Shown here piece by piece: positions 35,113-44,636 of a stretch of 46,575 nt of DNA. Below the pieces are notes generated by a model. That model was not told the DNA's origin and made no database searches. It saw nothing but the letters and a program-made list of their open reading frames with translations. The position numbers and the translations under genes are program-made. Position 1 is the stretch's first letter, and every line of letters starts with the position of its first letter. Source of the DNA: an uncultured Flavobacteriaceae bacterium (lineage in GTDB: Bacteria > Bacteroidota > Bacteroidia > Flavobacteriales > Flavobacteriaceae); the NCBI GenBank assembly GCA_937924845.1, contig CALDUQ010000004.1, forward strand, positions 1 through 46,575, in the 5' to 3' direction.

Positions 35113-36330
35113 ATGAAAAAAACAGTGTTAGCAGTTATTGCTTTCAGTGCGGCGCTAGCCGTGAATGCACAACAGAAAGAAAACAATGAAATTACCTATC
35201 GCAGGAGTTCGTTACACACAATGCTTATTGAGACGGATGACTTTCCTAGAAAAGATGTAGTCCTATCAGCTTACGACAATGCGCCTTTTCCAGAAAAATA
35301 TAACGACCACTCCATAAAAACTAGGTCTTTTAAGGTTGATTTACCTAAAAAAGATTCGGAAGAAGCAGATGCCACAGAAATAATTAATAGTTATTTAAGT
35401 AAAAACAAAATTGGCAATCAATTAGTAGCTAAATGGTTTAATAGGCAAACTAACGGTTCGTTTAATATGAATTTAATTGGTGAAAGAGGGTCTTATAATG
35501 CCTCTGAAATGCAAGCAAACATAGCCAAAGGTTCTGTAAGAGGTGTGTCATCTTTAGCAGATGCAGGCGAAGAGTTAATAAACAATACGTTTGTGGTAGT
35601 AAATCAATTAAACTTTGTAAGTAATGAAATAGCCGCTAATGTTATAAGAGAGGCTGCTATTAGTAAAGCAAACGAAATAAACATGTCCTTTGCTAGAAAA
35701 GCAGCTATAAAACTTGCAGATAAGGCATATGATAAAGCAAAAGAAGGTTATTCAGTTTGGACAACCGCTTATTTGTACCAATTGGTTTGGAATGAAGAAG
35801 TAGCAGCTATATTTTATAATGACCTTTGGGTAGACAATACAAGTATTAATAGTACTAAAGTCGAAAAGTTTGATACTACCGATATATTTAAAATGAAGTT
35901 TATAGGTAAGCAAAAAGCAAAAAGTTTAGTGTTGTTTTCTTTAAAAGAAAAACGCACTGAAGCACAAATTATAGAGTTAGCCACTATTAGAAACTTAGAC
36001 GCCGTATATGCAAAATTGCAAAAAGAGTATGATGTGTTTAAAACAAAGACGCCTTTGTATAGCGGACAGCCTATTACTGCAAAAATAGGGATGAAAGAAG
36101 GTTTAGTAGGCGGCGAATCTTTTGAGGTTTTAGAGCAATTGTTAGATGAAGATACAGGTTTGACAAAATATGTTAGAAAAGGAAAAATTAGTGTGTCCAA
36201 AGGTGAAGTTTGGGATAATAGATACAATGCTGGTGATGTAATTGATGATAAAAAAAATAGTAATACTGTAACTACTTTTAAAGGAGGTAAAAACTATTAT
36301 TCAGGAATGCTAATTCGACAATTAAAATAG
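35113..36330 (+). CDS. Secreted protein of unknown function, operon gene 1
   Basis: 405 aa with a type I signal peptide, MKKTVLAVIAFSAALAVNA, cut before QQ; no lipobox. The N-terminal part (20-110) contains an ITYRRSSLHTMLIE segment and a SYLSKNKIGNQLVAKWFNR block; the middle (130-260) is alanine-rich and helical with AISKANEINMSFARKAAIKLADKAYDKAKEGYS as landmark AIKLADKAYDKA; the C-terminal 90 residues are strand-rich (GQPITAKIGMKEGLVGGESFEVL, GKISVSKGEVWDNRYNAGD), looking like a small beta-barrel. I remember similar conserved proteins in Bacteroides and Flavobacteriia but no function. First of four tandem genes with gaps of 10, 14 and 8 bases. Confidence 0.85.
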   Translation: MKKTVLAVIAFSAALAVNAQQKENNEITYRRSSLHTMLIETDDFPRKDVVLSAYDNAPFPEKYNDHSIKTRSFKVDLPKKDSEEADATEIINSYLSKNKIGNQLVAKWFNRQTNGSFNMNLIGERGSYNASEMQANIAKGSVRGVSSLADAGEELINNTFVVVNQLNFVSNEIAANVIREAAISKANEINMSFARKAAIKLADKAYDKAKEGYSVWTTAYLYQLVWNEEVAAIFYNDLWVDNTSINSTKVEKFDTTDIFKMKFIGKQKAKSLVLFSLKEKRTEAQIIELATIRNLDAVYAKLQKEYDVFKTKTPLYSGQPITAKIGMKEGLVGGESFEVLEQLLDEDTGLTKYVRKGKISVSKGEVWDNRYNAGDVIDDKKNSNTVTTFKGGKNYYSGMLIRQLK

Positions 36331-36340
36331 AAAAAAAATC

Positions 36341-36874
36341 ATGAAAAATCATATAAATACTATAGTACTCTTGTTTTTAGTTGTTTTTACATTTTCTTTA
36401 AATGTAGATGCGCAAAGCAAACGTGAAAGTAAAAAAACTAAAGATGCACATGAATGGCGTTATGAGCTAGATTGTATGAGTACAGGAAAACAAGGAACGT
36501 ACTTAGTTAAAGTTTGGTCATATTCTAAAAAACCACAATTGGCTATCGAAAAAGCTAAAAGAAATGCCGTACACGGAGTTATATTTAAAGGTTTTGCAGC
36601 AGGTAAACAAGGCTGTAAATCACAAAAACCGTTAGCTAGAAACTCTAATCTAGAAAGTGAACAATCCAGTTATTTTAAAACATTTTTTGGTGAAGGTGGC
36701 AAGTATATGAAATTTGTTACGGCGTCTAATGATGGTGCAATTGCCGCAGGAGATCGATTAAAAGTAAGTAAAAAAATGTACAAAATAGGGATTGTAATCT
36801 CTGTAAATAAAGACGAGCTTAGAAAAACACTTGAACAGGACGGAATCATCAAAGGATTAGCGTCTGGATTTTAA
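36341..36874 (+). CDS. Secreted protein of unknown function, operon gene 2
   Basis: 177 aa with signal peptide cut after NVDA. The core starts with a strand-like WRYELDCMSTGKQGTYLVKVWSYSK, then a helix QLAIEKAKRNAVHGVIFKGF, then a C-terminal YKIGIVISVNKDELRKTLEQDGIIKGL. The order strand, AxxxAxxxAv helix, strand resembles FlgT/LpoB-type accessory domains that lie beside outer-membrane machines; this is a weak analogy. Three cysteines (in LDCMS, GCKS and none near the end) allow at most one disulfide. Not recognised as a named family. Ten bases after gene 1. Confidence 0.8.
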   Translation: MKNHINTIVLLFLVVFTFSLNVDAQSKRESKKTKDAHEWRYELDCMSTGKQGTYLVKVWSYSKKPQLAIEKAKRNAVHGVIFKGFAAGKQGCKSQKPLARNSNLESEQSSYFKTFFGEGGKYMKFVTASNDGAIAAGDRLKVSKKMYKIGIVISVNKDELRKTLEQDGIIKGLASGF

Positions 36875-36888
36875 AAAAAAATAATAAA

Positions 36889-37842
36889 ATGAAAAATATA
36901 GTTATAACAATATTAGTGCTGTTAAGCGGAATTGTAAATTCAGTTTCTGCTCAAGCAAAAAAACCAACATTAATGGTAGTGCCGAGTGATGTGCTTTGCA
37001 ATCAAAACGGATGGATGAAAACTTACGAAAATCAGGGGAGTATAGTAAAAGTACCTGATTATAAAAGAGCTTTTCAAGAAAGTACTTACCTTTTGTTGGT
37101 AATTAGTAAAATAAATCAATTAATGGCCGATAGAGGATTTCCTCTAAAAAACATGGAATCGGCAATTAAAACATTAGAATCTAATGCCGCCGAAAATGCA
37201 ATGCGAGGCTCTAAAGATACTGGCGCAGGTGTTAGTGAAAGTCCAATAGATCAATTAAAAGCTATAGCAAAAGCAGATATTATTTTACAATTAACATTAA
37301 CATTAAATAAAACAGGTCCTAAAAAATCTATCACATTTAATTTACAAGGTTTAGATGCTTATACCGATAAACAGGTGGCATCAGCCTCGGGTACAGGAGC
37401 ACCATCTTTTTCTGCAGAAATACCAGTTTTATTAGAAGAAGCTGTGTTATCTCACATGGATAATTTTACTTCAACCTTACAAACTCATTTTGATGATATG
37501 TTTGAAAATGGCCGTGAAATAATTGTAAGAATCCAAAAATGGGATGATTGGGACGGAGATTTAGAGTCTGAATTTGAAGATGAAGAATTAGGGATTGTTA
37601 TAGAAGATTGGCTAGCAGATAATACAGTTAAAGGTAGATTTAACACTACTGATATGACTGCAGATATGGCTTTGTTTGAGCAAGTAAGAATTCCTCTTTT
37701 TAATGAAAAAGGTAGAGCTATAGACGCAAGACGATTTGTTAGAAAATTAAGCAAAAAATTAAAAAATGTTCCTTTTGAAATACCAAATAAAGTTGTAATG
37801 AAAGGTTTAGGAAGAGCAACAATAATATTGGGCGGTAAATAA
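36889..37842 (+). CDS. Secreted protein, probably DUF6175 family, operon gene 3
   Basis: 317 aa, type I signal peptide cut after SVSA. The mature start KKPTLMVVPSDVLCNQNGWM and the block INQLMADRGFPLKNMESAIK match, from memory, the family listed as DUF6175. The pattern of strand, helix, then ADIILQLTLTLNKTG and a strand listing an attribute (YTDKQVASASG) is like the CsgG/LpoB fold of lipoproteins that line or gate outer-membrane complexes, but there is no lipobox here. The C-terminal 120 residues include a very acidic stretch (DDWDGDLESEFEDEELG, about 220-236) and a helical end with RRFVRKLSKKLKN. Function unknown. Confidence 0.8.
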   Translation: MKNIVITILVLLSGIVNSVSAQAKKPTLMVVPSDVLCNQNGWMKTYENQGSIVKVPDYKRAFQESTYLLLVISKINQLMADRGFPLKNMESAIKTLESNAAENAMRGSKDTGAGVSESPIDQLKAIAKADIILQLTLTLNKTGPKKSITFNLQGLDAYTDKQVASASGTGAPSFSAEIPVLLEEAVLSHMDNFTSTLQTHFDDMFENGREIIVRIQKWDDWDGDLESEFEDEELGIVIEDWLADNTVKGRFNTTDMTADMALFEQVRIPLFNEKGRAIDARRFVRKLSKKLKNVPFEIPNKVVMKGLGRATIILGGK

Positions 37843-37850
37843 AATATTAA

Positions 37851-38783
37851 GTGATGAAAAAAATTATATATATATTAGTATTTATAGCGGCACCTATGTT
37901 TGCTCAAGAAACTAATAATGCAGGACTTTCTTTAGCAACGTACATGCCAAATCATACAGAGTATATTCCAGCTTCTGCAAAAAAACTATTAGTTAATAAA
38001 CTGGGACAACTTATTGTAAAAAACGGTATTAGTGAAAATCCTTATCAATCAAGGTTTGTATTAGTGCCAAATGTTAGTGTGTTAAGTAAGGATATAACAC
38101 CTACAGCACCTGCAAAAACAGTGTTGGTTTTAGATGTTATGCTGCATATTGGTGATGGAATTTCGGGCACGTTATTTGCTAGCGAATCTATTGAATTAAA
38201 AGGTGTTGGTAATAATGAGACGAAAGCTTATATATCGGCAATCAAAAGATTGTCACCAAAAAATCCCGCTGTTTTAGAATTTATTGAAAGAGGGAAAGAG
38301 AAAATTTTATCTTATTATAATTCTAATTGCTCTAGTTTTATTGAAAAATCAGCGCTATTAGAATCTCAAAATCAACTTGAAGACGCTTTAGTTATCTTGA
38401 CAAATATTCCTGAAGAAAGCACATGTTTTAATAAAGTAAAATCTAAAATTAATAAACTGTATCTTAAAGTTATTAATAGAGATTGTAAGATTAAATTAGC
38501 AAATGCTTATGCCATATGGAATGCCAATCAAAATATTGAAGCGGCAAAAGAGGCTGGAGCTATTTTAGTTGAAATAGAGCCGCAAGGTTCCTGCTATAAT
38601 GATGTTAAATCATTGCATTCAAAAATTTCTAAGAGAGTAAACGAATTAAGTGATAGAGATTGGAATTACCAATTAAAGGTTTTAGATCTTGAAAAATCAT
38701 ATATTAAAGCCGCCAGGGATGTTGGCGTAGCATATGGTAAAAATCAACCTCGCACAGTAAATTATAATGTTAGAGGTTGGTAA
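37851..38783 (+). CDS. Secreted protein of unknown function, operon gene 4
   Basis: 310 aa, signal peptide cut after MFA. N-terminal half (20-150) looks like a CsgG-type module: helix KKLLVNKLGQLIVKNGI, strands FVLVPNVSVL and VLVLDVMLHIGDG, then SIELKGVGNNETKAYISAIKRL. The C-terminal half (150-295) is helical with five spaced cysteines (SNCSS, STCFN, RDCKI, GSCYN landmarks) and TPR-like pairs. It ends with NYNVRGW, an ending I remember as conserved in Bacteroides homologues. Eight bases after gene 3; a bidirectional terminator follows, closing the operon. Function unknown. Confidence 0.8.
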   Translation: MMKKIIYILVFIAAPMFAQETNNAGLSLATYMPNHTEYIPASAKKLLVNKLGQLIVKNGISENPYQSRFVLVPNVSVLSKDITPTAPAKTVLVLDVMLHIGDGISGTLFASESIELKGVGNNETKAYISAIKRLSPKNPAVLEFIERGKEKILSYYNSNCSSFIEKSALLESQNQLEDALVILTNIPEESTCFNKVKSKINKLYLKVINRDCKIKLANAYAIWNANQNIEAAKEAGAILVEIEPQGSCYNDVKSLHSKISKRVNELSDRDWNYQLKVLDLEKSYIKAARDVGVAYGKNQPRTVNYNVRGW

Positions 38784-38830
38784 ATCAATAAACAAATTGT
38801 AATATTAAAATATTGTAATTGTTTTTAACA

Positions 38831-38864
38831 AAAAAAAGAGGCTGTAATAAGAGCCTCTTTTTTT
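38831..38864. terminator. Bidirectional terminator between the secreted operon and tex
   Basis: AAAAAAAGAGGCT (38831-38843) pairs with AGCCTCTTTTTTT (38852-38864), 13 bp with an 8-base loop. Poly-A and poly-T flank both sides, so it serves the two convergent units. Confidence 0.88.
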
Positions 38865-38893
38865 GTTAAAGTACTTAGTGTTATCAAATAGAT

Positions 38894-41020
38894 TTAATTA
38901 TCAGTTTTAGTTAACTTAAGTTGGATACGTTTTCGGTTGGTGTCAACTTCAAGGACTTGTACCATAACTTGCTGATGTAAATTGATAAAGTCATTAACAT
39001 CTTTTACAAACGTATTAGAGAGGTTTGAAATATGAATTAAACCACTTTCTTTAATGCCTACATCAACAAAACACCCAAAGGCAGTAATATTGTTAACAAT
39101 ACCAGGTAGTATTTGCCCTTCTCTTAAATCGTCAATACTTTTTATATTAGGGTCAAAGGCAAAAGCTTTGGCTTTTGACCTGATATCTAGCCCTGGTTTT
39201 TCTAGTTCTTTAATAATATCATTAAGCGTAGGTAAACCAATGGTGTCTGTACAGTAGTGCTGTAGGTTTATTTGTGATAATAGTTGCGTATTTCCTATTA
39301 AATCTTTGATGTTTTTGTTTAAATCTTTAGCCATTTGTTTGACAATGGAATAACTCTCTGGATGTACAGCCGAGTTATCTAAAGGATTTTTAGCATCTTT
39401 AACACGTAAAAAAGCTGCACTTTGCTCAAAGGCTTTATGGCCTAATCGTGGTACGTTTTTAATGTCTGTTCTGCTTTTAAAAGCACCGTTTTCGCTTCTG
39501 TAGTTTATAATATTTTCGGCAAGTTTTTGTCCGATACCCGAAACATAACTAAGCAACGATTTGCTTGCAGTATTAATATTTACACCAACAGCATTTACAC
39601 AACTCTCAACCGTAGTATCTAAGCTTAATTTTAATTTATTTTGGTCAACATCGTGTTGGTATTGGCCAACGCCTATTGATTTGGCATCAATTTTTACGAG
39701 CTCGGCAAGTGGATCGGCAAGCCTACGGCCAATAGATACGGCACCTCTCACGGTGACATCTTTATCAGGAAATTCATCTCGGGCAATTTTGGAAGCCGAA
39801 TAAATACTTGCGCCTGCTTCGCTTACTACAAAAATTTCAATATCGGTTTTAAAATCGATAGCTTTAACAAGCTGCTCGGTTTCGCGTGATGCAGTTCCAT
39901 TTCCTATGGCAATAGCTTCAATATTATAATTATTTACTAGTGTTTTAATAGTATTTATGGCTGTAGCCGAATTGTTTTGCGGTGCATGCGGATAGATGGT
40001 TTCGTTTTGTTTTAAATCGCCTTTTTTGTCTAGGCAAACTACTTTGCAGCCGGTTCTAAAACCTGGGTCGATGGCAAGGATTCTTTTTTCGCCTAATGGC
40101 GAACCAAGTAAAAGTTGTTTTAAGTTTTTTGAAAACACATCGATAGCGGCATCATCGGCTTTTTCTTTAGCACGCTGTAAAATTTCGTTTGATAAAGAGG
40201 GTAATAATAAACGTTTGTACGCATCAGCAATAGCTATTTCTATTTGCGTGGCGCATTGGTTGTTTGATTTGATGAGTTTACGCTCAATTTTAGACAAAGC
40301 GTGATCGTGATCTAAATCAATTTTAACTCGAATGAAGCCTTCATGTTCGGCTCTTAAAATGGCTAATAATCGGTGCGAAGGGCAACGATTTAGAGCTTCG
40401 TTCCACTCAAAATAATTTTTAAACTTTTGTGCTTTTTCATCATCTTTTTTAGACGAAATTACTTTGGTGGTTATAAGGGCAAAACGCTCTAGTTGTTGTC
40501 TTATCGCGGTTCTAATATCGCTACGTTCATTAATCCATTCGGCAATAATGTGTCGCGCGCCTTCAAGGGCTTTGTCTTCCGTTTCTACGGCATAATTAAT
40601 GTATTTATAAGCCACCGCATCAATATCGTTAGCGTTTTGTGTCATGATGATTTTGGCTAGGGGTTCTAGTCCGTTTTTACGAGCGGTTTCGGCTTTTGTT
40701 TTTCGTTTTTTCTTATATGGTAAATACAGGTCTTCAAGACTTGTAATGTCTAGGGTGTTATTTATTTTATGCCGTAAATCGTCGGTTAAAATGGCGTCGT
40801 CTTCAAGCGTTTTTAAAATGCTAAGTTTTCGTTTTTCTAGGGTTTCAAAAAGCGTTTTAAATTTTACAATGTCTCCAATTTGGACTTCGTCAAGATTTCC
40901 TGTTTTTTCTTTTCGATATCGAGATATAAATGGAATGGTGCAATCTTGATTTAGCAACTCAATTGTATTTTCGATACCTTTTTTAGGAAGTTTGGTGTTT
41001 GATAGGATGTAATTGATCAT
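38894..41020 (-). CDS. tex: Tex family RNA-binding transcription accessory protein
   Basis: 708-aa cytoplasmic Tex protein, a nucleic-acid-binding factor linked to transcription and stress tolerance. Order of domains: N-terminal helical region (1-310, LYLPYKKKRKTKAETARKNGL), YqgF-like RNase H domain (ILAIDPGFRTGCKVV near 313), helix-hairpin-helix (VSGIGQKLAENIINYRSENG, about 492-533), and a C-terminal S1 RNA-binding domain (about 637-706, GCFVDVGIKESGLIHIS). Slightly shorter than E. coli YhgF (773 aa). Separated from metG by a terminator, so it likely has its own promoter. Confidence 0.95.
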   Translation of the reverse strand: MINYILSNTKLPKKGIENTIELLNQDCTIPFISRYRKEKTGNLDEVQIGDIVKFKTLFETLEKRKLSILKTLEDDAILTDDLRHKINNTLDITSLEDLYLPYKKKRKTKAETARKNGLEPLAKIIMTQNANDIDAVAYKYINYAVETEDKALEGARHIIAEWINERSDIRTAIRQQLERFALITTKVISSKKDDEKAQKFKNYFEWNEALNRCPSHRLLAILRAEHEGFIRVKIDLDHDHALSKIERKLIKSNNQCATQIEIAIADAYKRLLLPSLSNEILQRAKEKADDAAIDVFSKNLKQLLLGSPLGEKRILAIDPGFRTGCKVVCLDKKGDLKQNETIYPHAPQNNSATAINTIKTLVNNYNIEAIAIGNGTASRETEQLVKAIDFKTDIEIFVVSEAGASIYSASKIARDEFPDKDVTVRGAVSIGRRLADPLAELVKIDAKSIGVGQYQHDVDQNKLKLSLDTTVESCVNAVGVNINTASKSLLSYVSGIGQKLAENIINYRSENGAFKSRTDIKNVPRLGHKAFEQSAAFLRVKDAKNPLDNSAVHPESYSIVKQMAKDLNKNIKDLIGNTQLLSQINLQHYCTDTIGLPTLNDIIKELEKPGLDIRSKAKAFAFDPNIKSIDDLREGQILPGIVNNITAFGCFVDVGIKESGLIHISNLSNTFVKDVNDFINLHQQVMVQVLEVDTNRKRIQLKLTKTDN

Positions 41021-41031
41021 GAATTTTAAGT

Positions 41032-41064
41032 AAAAACCTGTTTAGTAATAAACTAAACAGGTTT
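41032..41064 (-). terminator. Terminator between metG and tex
   Basis: AAACCTGTTTAG (41034-41045) pairs with CTAAACAGGTTT (41053-41064), 12 bp, 7-base loop. On the minus strand it is followed by a short U run (41032-41036), so it ends the metG transcript 12 bases before tex. Confidence 0.75.
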
Positions 41065-41087
41065 GTTTTTTATGTCAAAAAAAAAGT

Positions 41088-43142
41088 TTAGCCAATAGTA
41101 AGCCCGTTAGTAGCTTTAATGTCTGGCTTAACAAATACAAGTTTTCCTGTTTCGTCTTCGGTCATTAAAATCATGCCCTGGCTTTCTACCCCTCGAAGTG
41201 CTCTTGGTGCTAAATTAACGAGAACAGTCACTTGCTTACCGATAACTTCTTCTGCCGAAAAACTTTCTGCAATGCCAGATACAATAGTACGTGTGTCAAT
41301 ACCCGTGTCAACTTTTAGTTTTAGTAGTTTTTTGGTTTTTGGCATTTTTTCGGCTTCCAAAATGGTACCCACTCGTAAGTCTAACTTTGTAAAATCATTA
41401 AAAGTAATTTCTTCTTTTTGAGGGTCTACTTTTTGGTTAGCAATTTCATTAGCTTTTTTACTAGCCTGTAATTTGTCTAGCTGTATTTGTATGTCGGCAT
41501 CTTCAATTTTACTAAATAACAACTCTGCTTTACCAATGGTATGTTGTGAAGGTATTAAAACGTCTTTTTCTGAAATTGAAGCCCAAGTGTTTGGAGTTTC
41601 GACATTAAGTATCGTGTTAAGTTTACTTGACGTAAATGGTAAAAATGGTTCGCTAAGTGTGGCTAATGCCGATGCAATTTGTAGTGCGACATACATAATA
41701 GTTTTTACACGCTCTTCATCTTGTTTAATCACTTTCCATGGTTCTTCGTCGGCAAGGTACTTGTTGCCTAATCGTGCTACATTCATCAGTTCAACTAGGG
41801 CTTCTCTAAAACGGTAACGTTCTATCGAGCTGGCAATCACTTTAGGGTAAGCTTTTAAGGTGGTTAAGGTTTCGGTGTCAACTGCGCTAAACTCATTTGG
41901 TGTTGGGATTACGCCATTGTAATATTTGTTGGTTAATACCACCACTCGGTTTATAAAGTTGCCGAAAATTGCAACAAGTTCGTTGTTGTTTCTGGCTTGA
42001 AAATCTTTCCAAGTAAAATCATTGTCTTTGGTTTCGGGAGCATTTGCGGTTAAGCAATACCGAAGTACATCTTGTTTATTTGGAAAATCTTCTAAATACT
42101 CATGCAGCCATACGGCCCAGTTTTTTGAGGTAGAAAGTTTATGGCCTTCAAGATTTAAAAACTCATTGGCTGGTACGTTTTTTGGTAAAATATAACTGCC
42201 TTCTGCTTTTAGCATAGCAGGAAAAATAATACAGTGAAATACAATGTTATCTTTACCTATAAAGTGAATTAAATTTGTGTTTTTGTCTTTCCAGTAAGGT
42301 TCCCAGTCTTTTCCTTGTACTTGCGCCCACTCTTTAGTTGCCGAAATATATCCTATCGGAGCATCAAACCAAACGTAAAGTACTTTTTCGTCGGCACCTT
42401 CAACGGGTACAGGTATGCCCCAGTCTAAATCGCGTGTTACAGCTCTTGGTCGTAAACCATCATCAATCCAAGATTTAACTTGACCGTATACGTTGGGTTT
42501 CCAGTCTTTTTTATGACCTTCTAAAATCCATTCTTTTAAAAATGCTTCGTGTTTATCTAATGGTAAAAACCAATGTTTGGTTTCTTTTAAAGTTGGTGTT
42601 GCGCCTGTTATAGCCGATTTTGGGTTGATTAAATCGGTAGCATTATGACTTGTGCCACAGCTTTCGCATTGGTCACCATAACTCTCTTCATTACCACATT
42701 TTGGGCAAGTGCCCACCACAAACCTGTCGGCTAAAAACTGATTGGCTTCTTTGTCAAATAACTGCTGGGTCACCTCTTCTTTAAATTCACCTTTTTGGTG
42801 TAAAGTTTTAAAAAATTCAGAGGCTGTTTCGTGATGTATTTTGGAAGAAGTACGAGAATAATTATCTAACGAAATTCCAAAATCTTTAAACGATTGTTTT
42901 ATAATTTCGTGGTATTTATCAACTATATCTTGAGGGCTTACACCTTCTTTTTTTGCTTTAATTGTAATGGGGACCCCATGCTCATCGCTACCACAAATAA
43001 AGGCAACATCATGACCTTGAAGGCGTAAATATCTTGCGTAAATATCGGCAGGTACATACACACCGGCTAAGTGCCCAATGTGTATAGGGCCATTAGTATA
43101 GGGTAATGCAGCGGTAATGGTAAAACGATTTTGATTAGTCAT
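41088..43142 (-). CDS. metG: Methionine-tRNA ligase
   Basis: 684-aa class I synthetase charging tRNA-Met. HIGH at 21-24, zinc-binding CPKCGN and CESCGT pairs (about 142-160), and the KMSKS loop as HKLSTSKNW. The C-terminal 120 residues are a fused Arc1p/Trbp111 tRNA-binding dimerisation domain ([37 protein letters not shown]). This matches E. coli MetG (677 aa) with the same appended domain. Divergent from the LD-carboxypeptidase gene and ended by a terminator. Confidence 0.97.
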   Translation of the reverse strand: MTNQNRFTITAALPYTNGPIHIGHLAGVYVPADIYARYLRLQGHDVAFICGSDEHGVPITIKAKKEGVSPQDIVDKYHEIIKQSFKDFGISLDNYSRTSSKIHHETASEFFKTLHQKGEFKEEVTQQLFDKEANQFLADRFVVGTCPKCGNEESYGDQCESCGTSHNATDLINPKSAITGATPTLKETKHWFLPLDKHEAFLKEWILEGHKKDWKPNVYGQVKSWIDDGLRPRAVTRDLDWGIPVPVEGADEKVLYVWFDAPIGYISATKEWAQVQGKDWEPYWKDKNTNLIHFIGKDNIVFHCIIFPAMLKAEGSYILPKNVPANEFLNLEGHKLSTSKNWAVWLHEYLEDFPNKQDVLRYCLTANAPETKDNDFTWKDFQARNNNELVAIFGNFINRVVVLTNKYYNGVIPTPNEFSAVDTETLTTLKAYPKVIASSIERYRFREALVELMNVARLGNKYLADEEPWKVIKQDEERVKTIMYVALQIASALATLSEPFLPFTSSKLNTILNVETPNTWASISEKDVLIPSQHTIGKAELLFSKIEDADIQIQLDKLQASKKANEIANQKVDPQKEEITFNDFTKLDLRVGTILEAEKMPKTKKLLKLKVDTGIDTRTIVSGIAESFSAEEVIGKQVTVLVNLAPRALRGVESQGMILMTEDETGKLVFVKPDIKATNGLTIG

Positions 43143-43239
43143 AAATTAAAGTATTGAAAAATAGTTGTAAATAATCGGTAAAAATACACATTTTAGAACC
43201 CTTATTGAAAAAAAATGTACTTTTACAAAAAGTCAATTT

Positions 43240-44256
43240 ATGAGGTTAAAGTCAATTTTAAGTGCTTTATGTTTTGTTTATTTTTTATCTGTGTATTCAC
43301 AGTCTAATACTGATTTTAAAACCAAGTCAATGCAGCAATCTTTAATACAACCTGCTTATTTAGTAAAAGGAGATACCGTTGCTATTGTAGCAACATCGGG
43401 CATTTTAAAACAACGAGATGAGGAGATACTTCGTGCTACCAATTTGTTAAAAAATTGGGGGCTTAATGTTGTTGTGGGTAAACATGTGTTTGCCCAAGCG
43501 CGTCATTTTGCAGGTGCAGATGAAGAACGTTGTGAAGATTTTCAAAAAGCATTAGATGACCCTAAAATTAAAGCTATTTGGTGCGCCCGTGGAGGTTATG
43601 GTGCCGTTAGAATTTTAGATAAGTTAGATTATACAGCATTTAAAAAACATCCCAAATGGGTTATTGGTTTTTCTGATGTAACGGCCTTACATAATCAAAT
43701 ACATACAATTGGAGTACAATCATTACACGCCATGATGGGGGTAAGCTTAACAAAAAATTTGGACGATATAAAACACACTATCCAAACGTTTAAAAGCGCT
43801 CTTTTTGGTGCGCCACTATCGTATACCATTAAAGGTTCACCTTATAATAAAATAGGTGTGGCTAAGGGCGTTTTGGTTGGGGGTAATTTAACAATATTAC
43901 ATACCATGTTAGGCTCGTCAACAAGTATTGATACGTCTGGTAAAATTTTATTTATTGAAGAGATTGGAGAGTATAAATATCATGTTGATAGAATGCTACA
44001 AAGTTTAAAACGTGCTGGTTATTTTAAAAACTGTAAAGCTGTTATTGTTGGTGATATGACCAAAATGAAAAAAAACACAACACCTTGGGGTAGCTCAATT
44101 GAGCAATTAATTTTAGATGCTTTAGCAGAATATAATTTCCCTGTAGCGTTTAATTTTCCTGCAGGGCATGAAAAAGATAACAGAGCTTTAATTTTGGGCA
44201 GAATGGTTGAACTTGATGTTAAGGCCACCACTACGTCTTTAGTTTTTAAAGAATAA
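43240..44256 (+). CDS. LD-carboxypeptidase (muramoyltetrapeptide carboxypeptidase)
   Basis: 338-aa serine peptidase of family S66, removing the terminal D-Ala from tetrapeptides of recycled murein. The catalytic triad is S145 (VIGFSDVTALH), E240 or E241 (LFIEEIGE) and H310 (FPAGHEKDNR), with CARGGYGAVRIL as landmark. An N-terminal signal-like stretch MRLKSILSALCFVYFLSVYS suggests export, in contrast to the cytoplasmic E. coli LdcA; an alternative start M31 would give a cytoplasmic form. It is followed 11 bases later by yraN. Confidence 0.92.
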   Translation: MRLKSILSALCFVYFLSVYSQSNTDFKTKSMQQSLIQPAYLVKGDTVAIVATSGILKQRDEEILRATNLLKNWGLNVVVGKHVFAQARHFAGADEERCEDFQKALDDPKIKAIWCARGGYGAVRILDKLDYTAFKKHPKWVIGFSDVTALHNQIHTIGVQSLHAMMGVSLTKNLDDIKHTIQTFKSALFGAPLSYTIKGSPYNKIGVAKGVLVGGNLTILHTMLGSSTSIDTSGKILFIEEIGEYKYHVDRMLQSLKRAGYFKNCKAVIVGDMTKMKKNTTPWGSSIEQLILDALAEYNFPVAFNFPAGHEKDNRALILGRMVELDVKATTTSLVFKE

Positions 44257-44267
44257 AATTAAAGCAA

Positions 44268-44627
44268 ATGGCTAGGCATAATGAATTAGGTAAAAAAGGA
44301 GAGGACTTAGCTGTTACTTATTTATTGAAAAAGGGCTACGAAATTTTAGAGCAAAATTACAGGTACCAGAAAGCAGAAATAGATATTATTGCTAAAAAAA
44401 ATGATATTTTGGCAGTGGTAGAAGTTAAAACAAGATCAACAAATGTATTTGGAAATCCGCAAGATTTTGTAAAACCCAAACAAATTCTAAACCTAGTTAA
44501 GGCGGTAAATGCTTATATTGAAACCTATGATATGGATGTAGAAGTAAGGTTTGACATTATAGCAATTATAAAAAAAGCGCCTTCATTTACGATTGAACAT
44601 ATTGAAGACGCTTTTTATTATTTTTAA
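44268..44627 (+). CDS. YraN (UPF0102) family nuclease-fold protein
   Basis: 119-aa protein of the YraN/UPF0102 family, predicted PD-(D/E)xK endonuclease fold. Landmarks: GKKGEDLAVTYLLKKGYEIL, YQKAEIDIIAKK (EID with catalytic Asp) and VVEVKTRS (ExK). Ends about nine bases before the stop of the convergent redoxin gene. Role is unknown in most bacteria. Probably co-transcribed with the LD-carboxypeptidase gene. Confidence 0.88.
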   Translation: MARHNELGKKGEDLAVTYLLKKGYEILEQNYRYQKAEIDIIAKKNDILAVVEVKTRSTNVFGNPQDFVKPKQILNLVKAVNAYIETYDMDVEVRFDIIAIIKKAPSFTIEHIEDAFYYF

Positions 44628-44636
44628 AAACAACGG

